A stretch of DNA of 64,000 nt from Ga0074130 sp035492055. Its GTDB lineage: Bacteria; Pseudomonadota; Gammaproteobacteria; Burkholderiales; Rhodocyclaceae. The translations under genes were made by a program, and so were the position numbers. Position 1 is the first letter of the stretch. The number at the start of each line of letters is the position of its first letter. The notes under the pieces were generated by a model. The model was not told the DNA's origin. It did no database searches and saw nothing but the letters and a program-made list of their open reading frames with translations. The DNA lies in the NCBI GenBank assembly GCA_035492055.1, contig DATJJR010000008.1, positions 21,922-85,921 of the forward strand, in the 5' to 3' direction. Below, piece by piece: positions 34,697 through 43,259 of this stretch.

Positions 34697-35191
34697 TCAC
34701 TCCTTACGTGCCCGGATCTTATCGATCAGGCGCTGCGCAACGTACGGACTGACGAATTTTTCGACCGGACCGCCGAGCACAGCAATTTCACGCACCATGG
34801 TCGCCGAGATGAACAAGTACTGCTCGCCCGGCGTCAGAAATACGGTCTCGACTTCGGGATACAGATTGCGGTTCATGCCGGCCATCTGAAATTCGTATTC
34901 GAAGTCCGACACCGCGCGTAAGCCGCGCAAAATCACATGCGCATCGTTCTGCTGCATGAACTCCATGAGCAGGCAACTGAACCCTTGAATCTGCACATTG
35001 GGCAAATCACCAAGCACGTGACGCGCCATCTCGACACGCTCATCGAGGGTAAAGAAAGGCCGCTTGCTCGAGCTCTCGGCAATACCGACAATGACGCGCC
35101 CAAACAGCTTGGCCGCGCGGCGCACGAGGTCCTCGTGACCCTTGGTCATCGGATCGAAAGTCCCCGGATAAACGGCGGTGTTTTTGCTCAT
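34697..35191 (-). CDS. coaD: Phosphopantetheine adenylyltransferase
   Basis: 164 residues from the ATG at 35191. The frame is open further upstream but that part overlaps rsmD. YPGTFDPMTKGHEDLVRRA has the nucleotidyltransferase T/HxGH motif, and ISATMVREIA is the second signature. It catalyses the penultimate step of CoA synthesis. It lies 8 bases past rsmD. Confidence 0.97.
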   Translation of the reverse strand: MSKNTAVYPGTFDPMTKGHEDLVRRAAKLFGRVIVGIAESSSKRPFFTLDERVEMARHVLGDLPNVQIQGFSCLLMEFMQQNDAHVILRGLRAVSDFEYEFQMAGMNRNLYPEVETVFLTPGEQYLFISATMVREIAVLGGPVEKFVSPYVAQRLIDKIRARKE

Positions 35192-35199
35192 GGTCGTAA

Positions 35200-35730
35200 T
35201 CAGTCTGAGGGTTCCAGTAAATGGAAGTGCACTTGGCCGGCCGTGCCACGCTTCACCGTGCGCCATGCGCCGAGTGACTCGACAGGCTGTTCGGCTTCGA
35301 CGTAAAGATACGCATCGGGCGTCGTCCATTGCGGCAACAGCGGTTCGACCTTATCCAACCAGCCCTTGTGATAGGGCGGGTCCAGAAAAACCAGATCGAA
35401 ACGCTCCGCGGACGTGAATTTTAGCGCATCACCGCCGGCCACTCGTACTTGCGGAAGTTGCAACTCGCTGAGATGGGCCTTGAGTTTTTGCAAAGCAAGT
35501 GCATCGCACTCGACCATCGTCACCTGCTCGGCGCCACGCGATGCGGCTTCGAAACCCAGGATGCCGCTACCAGCAAAAAGATCAAGGCAGCGCCAGCCAC
35601 TCAGATCCTGTCCCAGCCAATTGAACAGCGTTTCACGCACACGATCCGGTGTGGGTCGCAGGCCGCCGACATCGGCGACCTGGATCATTCTGCTGCGGTG
35701 CGTGCCGCCGGTAATGCGAATCCGGCTCAC
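35200..35730 (-). CDS. rsmD: 16S rRNA (guanine966-N2)-methyltransferase
   Basis: 176 residues starting with GTG. RITGGTHRSR and GLRPTPDRVRETLFNWL are typical of RsmD. DLFAGSGILGFEAASRGA is the SAM-binding site and DPPYHKG the catalytic N6/N2-type motif. It forms one cluster with coaD and the ferredoxin. Confidence 0.95.
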   Translation of the reverse strand: MSRIRITGGTHRSRMIQVADVGGLRPTPDRVRETLFNWLGQDLSGWRCLDLFAGSGILGFEAASRGAEQVTMVECDALALQKLKAHLSELQLPQVRVAGGDALKFTSAERFDLVFLDPPYHKGWLDKVEPLLPQWTTPDAYLYVEAEQPVESLGAWRTVKRGTAGQVHFHLLEPSD

Positions 35731-35809
35731 TGCTTATCTCCGCTAGGGGTCATGAAATGACGAACTGTAGTCACCCGTTTCTCAGGGAAAGAGGGCGGGG
35801 GGAAAGCAC

Positions 35810-37138
35810 TCACTTGTCCGTTTCACCCACGACAACCGTGACGAGCTGATCCGCCTTGACATGGTTCGCCAACGCAGCACGCACTTGCGCAGTCGTCACC
35901 GCATTGATAATGCGCGGAAACTGATCGAGATAATCCAGCGGCAACCCGTAAAAACCGATGGCCGACAGATAACCGAGCAGCTTGGCATTGTTGTCGGTAC
36001 GCAAAGGAAGGCTGTCGATATAGAAGCGCTTTGCAGCGGCGAGCTCGGCCTCGGTCGGACCGGTTTGCAGATACGTGTCGAGCACCTTGCGCGTCAGGTC
36101 GAGCGCATCTTCGGCGCGTTCGCGACGCGTCTGCAAGCCGATCTGGAACGGGCCTTCGAGCTTCGCCGGCAGGAAATAGGAATGCACGTCATAGGCATAG
36201 CCTTTCTTCTCGCGCACTTCCTGCATCAAGTGCGACACAAAACCGCCACCGCCCAGCGTGTAATTGCCCAGCAACAAGGCGTAGTAGTCAGGATCGGTAC
36301 GCGATACAGCGGGCATACCGATGGCAATGTGCGCCTGCGTTGCGGGCAACGGAATCCGCAATGTCTGCGCATGCGACGGTTGCACCGGCGGCAAAGCCGG
36401 CAACGCCGCGCTTGATGGCAACGCAGCAGCAATACGCTCGGCAAATTGTTCGGCCTCTGCGCGTGAAATCGCCCCGATGAGCGAAATCACGGCACCGTTT
36501 GAGGTGTAGTTGTTGCGATAAAAGGTCAGAAGATCGTCGCGCGAGATCGCGCCCACACTCACGGCAGATGCGGTGTAGCCATACGGATGATCCCCGTAGA
36601 TCGCAGCTGAAAATTGTTTTACCAAGACAGGGCCGGGGCGCGTGTTGGCGTCCTGCAATGCGGCGATGGTGCGCGACTTTTCGCGGGCAAGGATATCTGC
36701 CGGAAACACCGGCGACGACAGCAGACGACACAACAAATCAAGGCTGCCATCACGCTGGATCGGATCGCTCAAGGTGCGCAAAGTGATGCTGCTGCGATCG
36801 CCATCGACACCGCCGCCAAACTGCAAGCCGAGATCGACAACACGATCGGCGATTTGCTCCTCGTTCATTGCGGGTTCGCTGCCACCTGCTGATATGCCGC
36901 CGTCGAGCATGCCGCGCGTCAACGAAGCCAGGCCGATCTTACCTTGCGGGTCGCGCGCAGCGCCGGCAGGAATATCGACCTGTACATCCAGGATAGGCAA
37001 GTCCGGGTTGGCAATGAAATACACCCGTGCGCCGGTCGTCGTCGTCCAGTGGTCAATCTTCACGCCAGCCCACGCCACACTGGCAAGGCAACTGGCGAAA
37101 ACGCCGACAGACAGCGCCAGGAATCGGTTCATCTTCAT
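35810..37138 (-). CDS. M16-family peptidase homologue, non-catalytic subunit type
   Basis: 442 residues. Signal peptide (to about 24), then two M16 domains. The HxxEH zinc motif is absent, while the substrate-binding region with RTDPDYYALLLGNYTLGGG and REKKGYAYDVHS near residue 300 is present. This is the pattern of the partner subunit in M16 heterodimers. I chose the ATG at 37138: the GAGGTG before it contains the alternative GTG start, so that GTG cannot have its own ribosome site. It follows the catalytic subunit by 41 bases. Confidence 0.88.
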   Translation of the reverse strand: MKMNRFLALSVGVFASCLASVAWAGVKIDHWTTTTGARVYFIANPDLPILDVQVDIPAGAARDPQGKIGLASLTRGMLDGGISAGGSEPAMNEEQIADRVVDLGLQFGGGVDGDRSSITLRTLSDPIQRDGSLDLLCRLLSSPVFPADILAREKSRTIAALQDANTRPGPVLVKQFSAAIYGDHPYGYTASAVSVGAISRDDLLTFYRNNYTSNGAVISLIGAISRAEAEQFAERIAAALPSSAALPALPPVQPSHAQTLRIPLPATQAHIAIGMPAVSRTDPDYYALLLGNYTLGGGGFVSHLMQEVREKKGYAYDVHSYFLPAKLEGPFQIGLQTRRERAEDALDLTRKVLDTYLQTGPTEAELAAAKRFYIDSLPLRTDNNAKLLGYLSAIGFYGLPLDYLDQFPRIINAVTTAQVRAALANHVKADQLVTVVVGETDK

Positions 37139-37179
37139 GTAAAACACCTCAAGAATCTGAATTGCGGATCAAGATTGCA

Positions 37180-38589
37180 TCAATACGAAGGCAAGGCCAT
37201 CGCGGGGCGTTTGGGGGCATTCGGATCGATCGGCTGGGGATCAAGTACGCCAACAGTCAACGTGTCGTCGCTGAAATATTTTCTCGCCACGGCCTGCACT
37301 TGTTCCGGTGTGACTTCCTTCAGCTTCGCCAACAGGGTATCGATATCGCGCCAGCCAAGGCCCGCAGATTCGATGCCGCCGATTTCCATGGCCTGCGCCA
37401 TCATCGAATCACGCTTGTAGACCTGCGATGCAATAAGCTGCACCTTCACGCGCCCGAGCTCTTCCGCGCTGACACCCTGATCCTGGATTTGTCTGATTTC
37501 GCCCTTGAGCGCAGCTTCAAGTTCGGCCACGGTATGCCCGTCGGCCGGTTGTCCATCCATCAGGAACATCGCTTCGCCGCGTACCACCGGATCGTATTCC
37601 GCACCCGCAGATTGTGCGATGCGCTGGCCACGCACCAGGTCTTTCGACAGGCGTGCGGCGTCATGTCCATCAAGCACGGCAGAAAGCACCTGCAAGGCAT
37701 ACGGATCAACATCCTTGTTGACATCCTTGAGCTTGGGCACCTTCCACTCCATCAGGATGTAAGGCAGGCTGGCCGGCACCTTGACGGTAACGCGACGAAT
37801 GCCCAATTGCGGCGGCTCGACCTGCGGCTTTTCAACCGGCAGTGCATGCGACGGAATGCTGCCGAAATATTTTTGCGCCAGCTTGAACACATCGTCCTTG
37901 TTTACATCGCCGACAATCACGACGTACGCATTGGCCGGCGTGTACCAGGCCTTGTGCCAGTTCATCGCGTCCTGCCAGGTCATGTTTTCCAGATCATTCA
38001 TCCAGCCGATGACCGGACGGCGATACGGACTGGCCTGGAAAGCCGCGGCATTCGTGGCTTCGTACACGCGCGCCTGCGGGTTGTCCTCCGTACGCATGCG
38101 ACGTTCTTCCATCACGACCTTCATTTCGCTGGAAAACTCATCCTTCGTGAAAGCGAGGTTTTGCATGCGATCCGCTTCCAGCGCCATCATCTCCGGCAGC
38201 GCTGTCTTGGGCACGTTCTGGTAGTACGCGGTGTAATCGAGATTGGTAAACGCGTTGTCGACACCACCGGCCTCGGCAACCAGACGATTGAATTCGCCGG
38301 TCGCGTGATGCGTGGTTCGCTTGAACATCAAATGTTCGAGCGCGTGGGACAGGCCGGAATCCCCGTCCTTCTCGTCGATACTGCCGACGTGATACCAGAT
38401 CATGTTGACCACGACCGGCGCACGATGGTCTTCGCGCACGATGACGCGCAGACCATTTGGCAATTTGGTCTCGTACGTGTTCGTCGGCGCAGCGGTTGAG
38501 GAAGAATTTGGTGTGTCCGTTTCTGCCTGAGCTGTCAGCGACAGCGCAAGCACAACAAACAAGGAGAGTGAGCTTTTAAGTACGCGCAT
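37180..38589 (-). CDS. M16-family zinc peptidase, catalytic subunit
   Basis: 469 residues from the ATG at 38589, with a signal peptide MRVLKSSLSLFVVLALSLTA. The inverted zinc motif HALEH (about 82-86) and the downstream glutamate in VVMEERRMR mark it as active. With the adjacent non-catalytic homologue it should form a periplasmic peptidase related to PqqL and mitochondrial processing peptidase. It diverges from ftsY. Confidence 0.92.
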   Translation of the reverse strand: MRVLKSSLSLFVVLALSLTAQAETDTPNSSSTAAPTNTYETKLPNGLRVIVREDHRAPVVVNMIWYHVGSIDEKDGDSGLSHALEHLMFKRTTHHATGEFNRLVAEAGGVDNAFTNLDYTAYYQNVPKTALPEMMALEADRMQNLAFTKDEFSSEMKVVMEERRMRTEDNPQARVYEATNAAAFQASPYRRPVIGWMNDLENMTWQDAMNWHKAWYTPANAYVVIVGDVNKDDVFKLAQKYFGSIPSHALPVEKPQVEPPQLGIRRVTVKVPASLPYILMEWKVPKLKDVNKDVDPYALQVLSAVLDGHDAARLSKDLVRGQRIAQSAGAEYDPVVRGEAMFLMDGQPADGHTVAELEAALKGEIRQIQDQGVSAEELGRVKVQLIASQVYKRDSMMAQAMEIGGIESAGLGWRDIDTLLAKLKEVTPEQVQAVARKYFSDDTLTVGVLDPQPIDPNAPKRPAMALPSY

Positions 38590-38678
38590 GGGAAGGTCGG
38601 TCAAGTCCGTCTGATAAAATGCACCCGCGCATCATACAGCGCACATTCCCTTGGAATTTTTCTGCCACATTCCGTCAC

Positions 38679-39662
38679 ATGTTCGGTTTCCTTAAGAAAG
38701 ACACTGCAGAAAAAGCCGTCGACGCAACAAGCGCTGCCACGGCCGAAAGTGCTGCCCCCTCTTGGCGCGACCGCCTGAAAAGCGGGCTTGCCAAGACGCG
38801 TGCCGCCCTGAATACGCCACTGGGCGAACTGTTCCGCGGTGGCAAGATCGACGACGATCTGCTGGAAGAGCTCGAAACCACGCTCCTTATGGCCGATTGC
38901 GGCGTCGCCGCCACGCAATGGTTGCTCGACGAACTTAAAGTTCACGTCAAGCGTGACAAACTCGAAACCGCCGATCAGCTACGTGAAACGCTGGCGGCGT
39001 TGCTGACGCAATTGCTCACGCCGCTGGAACAGCCACTCGACACACGTTCGGCCAAACCGTTCATCGTCATGATTGCCGGCGTCAACGGCGCGGGTAAAAC
39101 CACTTCCATCGGCAAGCTCGCGCATTATTTTCAGCGCGATCAAAAGCACGTACTCCTCGCTGCCGGCGACACGTTCCGTGCAGCGGCGCGCGAGCAACTG
39201 GTTGAATGGGGGCGGCGCAACAATGTTGATGTTATCGCTCAGGAATCGGGTGATCCGGCTGCAGTGGCTTTCGACGCCATCAGCGCAGCACGTGCACGCA
39301 ATATCGACATCGTCATGGCCGATACCGCGGGTCGCCTGCCGACGCAACTGCATCTGATGGAAGAAATCGCGAAGATCAAGCGTGTCATCCAGAAGGCCGA
39401 TCCGACCGGCCCGCACGAAGTGTTGCTCGTGCTTGACGCCAACATCGGCCAGAACGCTGTGCAGCAAGTCATCGCATTCGACAAGGCAGTCGGCGTGACT
39501 GGTCTCGTCGTCACCAAGCTTGACGGCACGGCCAAGGGTGGCGTGCTCGCGGCCATTGCGCGTCAATGTCCGAAGCCGGTCCGCTTCATCGGCGTTGGCG
39601 AAGGCATGGATGACTTACAGCCGTTCGTCGCCAAAGAATTCGTTGACGCATTGTTCGGCTAA
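38679..39662 (+). CDS. ftsY: Signal recognition particle receptor FtsY
   Basis: 327 residues from the ATG at 38679 (MFGFLKKD). A short amphipathic N-terminus is followed by the NG GTPase: GVNGAGKTTSIGKLA (G1), DTFRAAAREQL (G2), DTAGRLPTQ (G3) and TKLDGTAKGG (G4). The long acidic A domain of E. coli is almost missing, as in many betaproteobacteria. It targets nascent membrane proteins to SecYEG. Confidence 0.96.
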   Translation: MFGFLKKDTAEKAVDATSAATAESAAPSWRDRLKSGLAKTRAALNTPLGELFRGGKIDDDLLEELETTLLMADCGVAATQWLLDELKVHVKRDKLETADQLRETLAALLTQLLTPLEQPLDTRSAKPFIVMIAGVNGAGKTTSIGKLAHYFQRDQKHVLLAAGDTFRAAAREQLVEWGRRNNVDVIAQESGDPAAVAFDAISAARARNIDIVMADTAGRLPTQLHLMEEIAKIKRVIQKADPTGPHEVLLVLDANIGQNAVQQVIAFDKAVGVTGLVVTKLDGTAKGGVLAAIARQCPKPVRFIGVGEGMDDLQPFVAKEFVDALFG

Positions 39663-39742
39663 ATGAATCTCGGAAGCACCACAGGTGCGAACCAGAAACG
39701 TCCTTTTCCTCAGAGAAAAGGTTGGGAGAAAGGTGATCGCAC

Positions 39743-40414
39743 GTGATTGAATTCCGCAACGTTTACAAGCGTTACCCGCAAGGCCTGGATGCCTTGGCCG
39801 ACATCAATTTCGGCATTGCACAAGGTACGCTGACGCTGTTGCAAGGCCATTCGGGCGCAGGCAAATCAACGCTGCTGAAACTCATTGCCGCTATCGAACG
39901 ACCAACGGCCGGCATTGTCACGGTTAAAGGCGAAAACATCGGAGCCATCAAGCGAGCCGCCATTCCATGGCTGCGCCGCAATATCGGCATGATCTTTCAG
40001 GATCAAAAACTGCTGCTCGACCGCAACGCCTTTGACAACGTCATGCTGCCACTTGCCATCACCGGCTTCCCGCCCAAGGAAGCTGAACGCCGCGTGCGTG
40101 CCGCGCTCGACAAGGTCGGGCTTGCTGACAAGGAGAACGCCATGCCTGTTGCGCTCTCGGGCGGAGAGCAGCAACGCCTCGCGATTGCCCGCGCCGTGGT
40201 CAGCCGCCCCGCCTTGCTGCTTGCCGACGAACCGACTGCCCACCTTGATCCGGACAATGCACGCGAAGTGGCGCGACTCTTTCACGAATTCCAGCAAGTC
40301 GGCGTTACCGTCGTCATCGCCACGCATGACGAAGCGCTGTATGCGCCCTATGCCCCACATCGCATCGCCTTGGATCATGGGCGCATCATCGGTCACGCGG
40401 AGAAATCAGCATGA
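39743..40414 (+). CDS. ftsE: Cell division ATP-binding protein FtsE
   Basis: 223 residues starting with GTG after AGAAAGGTG. Walker A is GHSGAGKST, the ABC signature is LSGGEQQRLAIARA, and Walker B is LLADEPT. It powers FtsX to switch on peptidoglycan hydrolases at the septum. Confidence 0.95.
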   Translation: MIEFRNVYKRYPQGLDALADINFGIAQGTLTLLQGHSGAGKSTLLKLIAAIERPTAGIVTVKGENIGAIKRAAIPWLRRNIGMIFQDQKLLLDRNAFDNVMLPLAITGFPPKEAERRVRAALDKVGLADKENAMPVALSGGEQQRLAIARAVVSRPALLLADEPTAHLDPDNAREVARLFHEFQQVGVTVVIATHDEALYAPYAPHRIALDHGRIIGHAEKSA

Positions 40415-41304
40415 GCGCCTGGATCAACCAACAACAGGCCGCGGCTTCACTAGCCGTGCAGCGACTTGCTGCCACGCCGATGGCAACATTGCTCGCCACG
40501 CTCAGCATTGCCATCGCACTGGCCCTGCCGGCCGGTGGTCAGTTGCTGCTTGCCAGCCTGCAGACCCTCGGCCAAGGCAATTCGGCAACGCCGCAGATTT
40601 CCGTATTCATGGCGCTCGATGCCGATAGCAAGGCCGCTGACAAAGTCGCCGACCAACTCAAGGGCAATGCCGCCATCGCCGACGTACGCTTCGTCAGCCG
40701 CGACGAGACGCAGAAACGCCTGCGCGCCAAGGGCCTTGCGCAAATCATCGACTCACTGCCGAGCAATCCGTTTCCCGATACCTTCGTCGTGACGCCGCTC
40801 GATACCTCGCCGGAAGCACTCGACAGCCTGCGTACCCAACTCGCTGCACTGCCGCGCGTCGACACCGTGCAGGTCGACAGCGCATGGGCCAAACGCCTGT
40901 CGCTGCTGATCGGCCTCGGTCGCAAAGTGATATGGCTGATCGCCGTGCTGTTTGGCATCGGACTTGTTGCGCTGATGTTCAACACTATCCATCTGCAGGT
41001 GCTGACGCAGCGCGAGGAAATTGAACTCAGCAAATTGCTGGGCGCCACCGATGCCTATGTCGGCCGGCCGTTCTATTACTTCGGTGCACTGCAAGGTTTG
41101 CTCGGGGGTGTTGTCGCATGCGGCATCGTCTACGCCGCCTTTGCACTGCTGCAAAAACCCGTGTCAGACCTGAGTGCGCTCTATAGTCTCAACTTCAGCC
41201 TGACCACACCACGACCGCTTGAGGCGCTGGCATTGCTGGTGCTTTCGGCAGCCTTGGGCTGGCTCGGTGCAGCACTATCAGTGCGTCGGCACCTGAACAC
41301 ATAA
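40411..41304 (+). CDS. ftsX: Cell division protein FtsX
   Basis: 297 residues, overlapping the ftsE stop as ATGA. There are four membrane helices: about 28-48, then 174-196, 228-250 and 270-290. The large periplasmic loop after helix 1 would contact the amidase activator. It completes the ftsYEX order known from E. coli. Confidence 0.94.
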   Translation: MSAWINQQQAAASLAVQRLAATPMATLLATLSIAIALALPAGGQLLLASLQTLGQGNSATPQISVFMALDADSKAADKVADQLKGNAAIADVRFVSRDETQKRLRAKGLAQIIDSLPSNPFPDTFVVTPLDTSPEALDSLRTQLAALPRVDTVQVDSAWAKRLSLLIGLGRKVIWLIAVLFGIGLVALMFNTIHLQVLTQREEIELSKLLGATDAYVGRPFYYFGALQGLLGGVVACGIVYAAFALLQKPVSDLSALYSLNFSLTTPRPLEALALLVLSAALGWLGAALSVRRHLNT

Positions 41305-41337
41305 ATCCAGGCTAACCACCATATCGCCGGCGACGCC

Positions 41338-41883
41338 ATGACAGACGCAGAGCCATCGATTGCCATCGCGCCGCGCACACTGTTCATTGAATTCGCGCGC
41401 ATGGCGCTCTCCGGTTTCGGTGGCGTCATGCCAGTCACACGGCACGCGATCGTCGTGCGCAACCAATGGCTGACCGAACGTGAGTTCGCCGAACTGGTCG
41501 GCGTGGCACAGGTGTTTCCCGGTGCCAATGTGGTCAACATGAGTGTGATGCTCGGCTGGCGTTTTGGCGGCTGGCGCGGCTCACTCGCCGCAATCAGTGG
41601 ACTGGTACTACCCTCCGCTGTACTCGTTGTCTGCCTCGGTGCGCTCTACGCACAGTTTGCCGACCATCCCATCGTGCGTAGCTGTGTCCGTGGCATGGCC
41701 GTCGCTGCGGCTGGATTAGTCATCGCGACCGCGATCAAACTGGCGCAAAGCCTGCCACGCACATGGCGCGTTGGCTTGCTCATGGTGGCCGCATTTGTCA
41801 TGCAAGGCGTCGTGCATGTACCGCTGCTGCTGATTGGCGCATTGCTGATTCCATTGGCGCTGTGGCTGGAGTGGCGACAATAG
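41338..41883 (+). CDS. Chromate transporter, N-half (short-chain ChrA)
   Basis: 181 residues with about six hydrophobic stretches. The CHR signature is present but the usual PGP is PGA here (VAQVFPGANVVNMSV). It begins 34 bases after ftsX and ends 2 bases before the second half. Short CHR proteins work as pairs in opposite membrane orientation. Chromate/sulfate specificity is assumed from the family only. Confidence 0.85.
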   Translation: MTDAEPSIAIAPRTLFIEFARMALSGFGGVMPVTRHAIVVRNQWLTEREFAELVGVAQVFPGANVVNMSVMLGWRFGGWRGSLAAISGLVLPSAVLVVCLGALYAQFADHPIVRSCVRGMAVAAAGLVIATAIKLAQSLPRTWRVGLLMVAAFVMQGVVHVPLLLIGALLIPLALWLEWRQ

Positions 41884-41885
41884 CC

Positions 41886-42410
41886 ATGCCGCTACTGATC
41901 GATCTCTTGTTGCACTTCATGCTGATGTCACTCATGGCCATCGGTGGTGCGAACGCGACCATCGGCGAAATGCACCGTTATCTGGTCGAAAGCCGTGGCT
42001 GGATTTCCAGCACCGAGTTCTCCTCGCTGTACGCCATCTCGCAAGCCGCACCAGGCCCCAACATGCTCTGCGTTGCGTTATTCGGTTGGCACATTGCCGG
42101 CATCGCTGGTGCCGTGTTGGCGACACTCGGCATGTGCGGACCTTCGTCGATACTCGTGCTGTCTTTCGAAATCGCAGCGGGAAAGACCAGGGAAGCACGC
42201 TGGCCACTCGTCATTCGGCGCGGCCTTGCGCCAATTTCCGTGGGCCTGATGCTCGCCACCGGCTGGTTACTGGCTTACGGTGCCGACATCGGCTGGGCCG
42301 ACATCACACTCACATGCGTATGTATCATCGTCATGCTCAAGACTCGATTATCTCCGCTCTGGCTGATCGCACTGGGGGCCTTGGCAGGTGGCCTCAGCAT
42401 ACTCGGATAA
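41886..42410 (+). CDS. Chromate transporter, C-half (short-chain ChrA)
   Basis: 174 residues from the ATG at 41886, directly after the first half's TAG. This half keeps the canonical motif in ISQAAPGPNMLCVALFGW. About six membrane segments. With the preceding gene it makes a two-gene ChrA. Confidence 0.85.
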   Translation: MPLLIDLLLHFMLMSLMAIGGANATIGEMHRYLVESRGWISSTEFSSLYAISQAAPGPNMLCVALFGWHIAGIAGAVLATLGMCGPSSILVLSFEIAAGKTREARWPLVIRRGLAPISVGLMLATGWLLAYGADIGWADITLTCVCIIVMLKTRLSPLWLIALGALAGGLSILG

Positions 42411-42479
42411 CGCTCACCCGGTCGGCAAGCTCCTGACAATCAGCCGTCAGATGTAAAGCGCTTGGGCCACACGTCTTTC

Positions 42480-42495
42480 CGGCACGAATGCTGCA
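42480..42495 (+). promoter_or_regulatory. Candidate sigma-54 promoter
   Basis: CGGCACGAATGCTGCA matches the -24/-12 pattern TGGCACG-N4-TTGCA at 10 of 12 fixed positions with the exact GG-N10-GC spacing. It lies about 123 bases upstream of the His6-repeat protein gene. The rest of the 208-base gap shows only the ribosome site AGGAGAAAG. Confidence 0.4.
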
Positions 42496-42618
42496 CATGC
42501 AGAGGCAGCATTTCGCAAGCGCGAGCGGAACGGCAACGGTTGCCGCTCCACTCGATCGGCGGCAATTGAACGGCAGAAATGCCCGGAAAATTTTGCCGTA
42601 ACGCCACAGGAGAAAGAC

Positions 42619-43245
42619 ATGTCCGTGTCATCCATTACCGACAGCACATCGGCAAGCCAGAATTGGCATTCGATTCGCAAGAGCACCAGCCAGGATTTCC
42701 AGAATCTGGTCTCGTCGCTGCAGCAAGGCAATCTTGCTGGCGCACAACAGGCATACGCGAGCCTGCAACAGGTTTTGCCAACATCGACAAGCAGCGACAC
42801 GGGCAGCAACTCATCCCAAAGCGCTGCATCGAACACGATCATCAATGACTGGAACGCTCTCGGCCAAGCCCTGCAGTCAGGCAGCACCGCGACGGCACAA
42901 AGTGCACTGACCACGCTGCAGCAAGACGCCTCGTCCGTGTATGCAACGCTGCAATCGGCTAACACCGGCACGACGCAAGGTACCAATCCCGTACAGAACG
43001 ATTTGAACAGCCTGAGCCAGGCATTGCAAACCGGCCACACAAGTTCGGCGCAGCAGATCCTGGCGCAACTGCAGCAGGATTTGCAGCAATCCGGCATGCA
43101 ACCGCAGAGCGGTACCCCAGGCGGCCATCATCATCACCATCACGGTGGTGACAGCAATAATCAGCAACAAGCCTCAAACGGCATTGCCAGCCTGTTCGCC
43201 AGCACGAATCCGACGAACACTTCCAGCCTGTCGGCGCAAGCCTGA
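42619..43245 (+). CDS. Hypothetical three-repeat Gln/Ser/Thr-rich protein with native His6 run
   Basis: 208 residues. I do not recognise a named family, though similar short 'LQ-G---AQ-A---LQ' proteins occur in Burkholderiales genomes. Three helical repeats of about 28 residues share the pattern hydrophobic-L-QxG-xxAQxA-xxLQQ: FQNLVSSLQQGNLAGAQQAY, WNALGQALQSGSTATAQSAL and LNSLSQALQTGHTSSAQQIL. Ser/Thr/Gly-rich linkers separate them. Near residue 168 there is GGHHHHHHGGD, a likely metal-binding cluster. No signal peptide or membrane helix. AGGAGAAAG precedes the ATG. The next gene begins 14 bases later and is also Ser-rich. Confidence 0.8.
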   Translation: MSVSSITDSTSASQNWHSIRKSTSQDFQNLVSSLQQGNLAGAQQAYASLQQVLPTSTSSDTGSNSSQSAASNTIINDWNALGQALQSGSTATAQSALTTLQQDASSVYATLQSANTGTTQGTNPVQNDLNSLSQALQTGHTSSAQQILAQLQQDLQQSGMQPQSGTPGGHHHHHHGGDSNNQQQASNGIASLFASTNPTNTSSLSAQA

Positions 43246-43259
43246 ACAAGGAGGCCGCC

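Noticed and set aside
37027..38499. 490-residue frame antisense to the M16 catalytic peptidase
   Set aside because: Overlaps a gene with an intact HxxEH motif and signal peptide; no independent support.
39702..39721. CCTTTTC/GAAAAGG hairpin between ftsY and ftsE
   Set aside because: AT-rich 7-base stem without a T-run; ftsY and ftsE probably share a transcript.
43123..43149. His6 coding run as a cloning-vector artefact
   Set aside because: The frame continues through native-looking sequence on both sides with no vector or linker sites.
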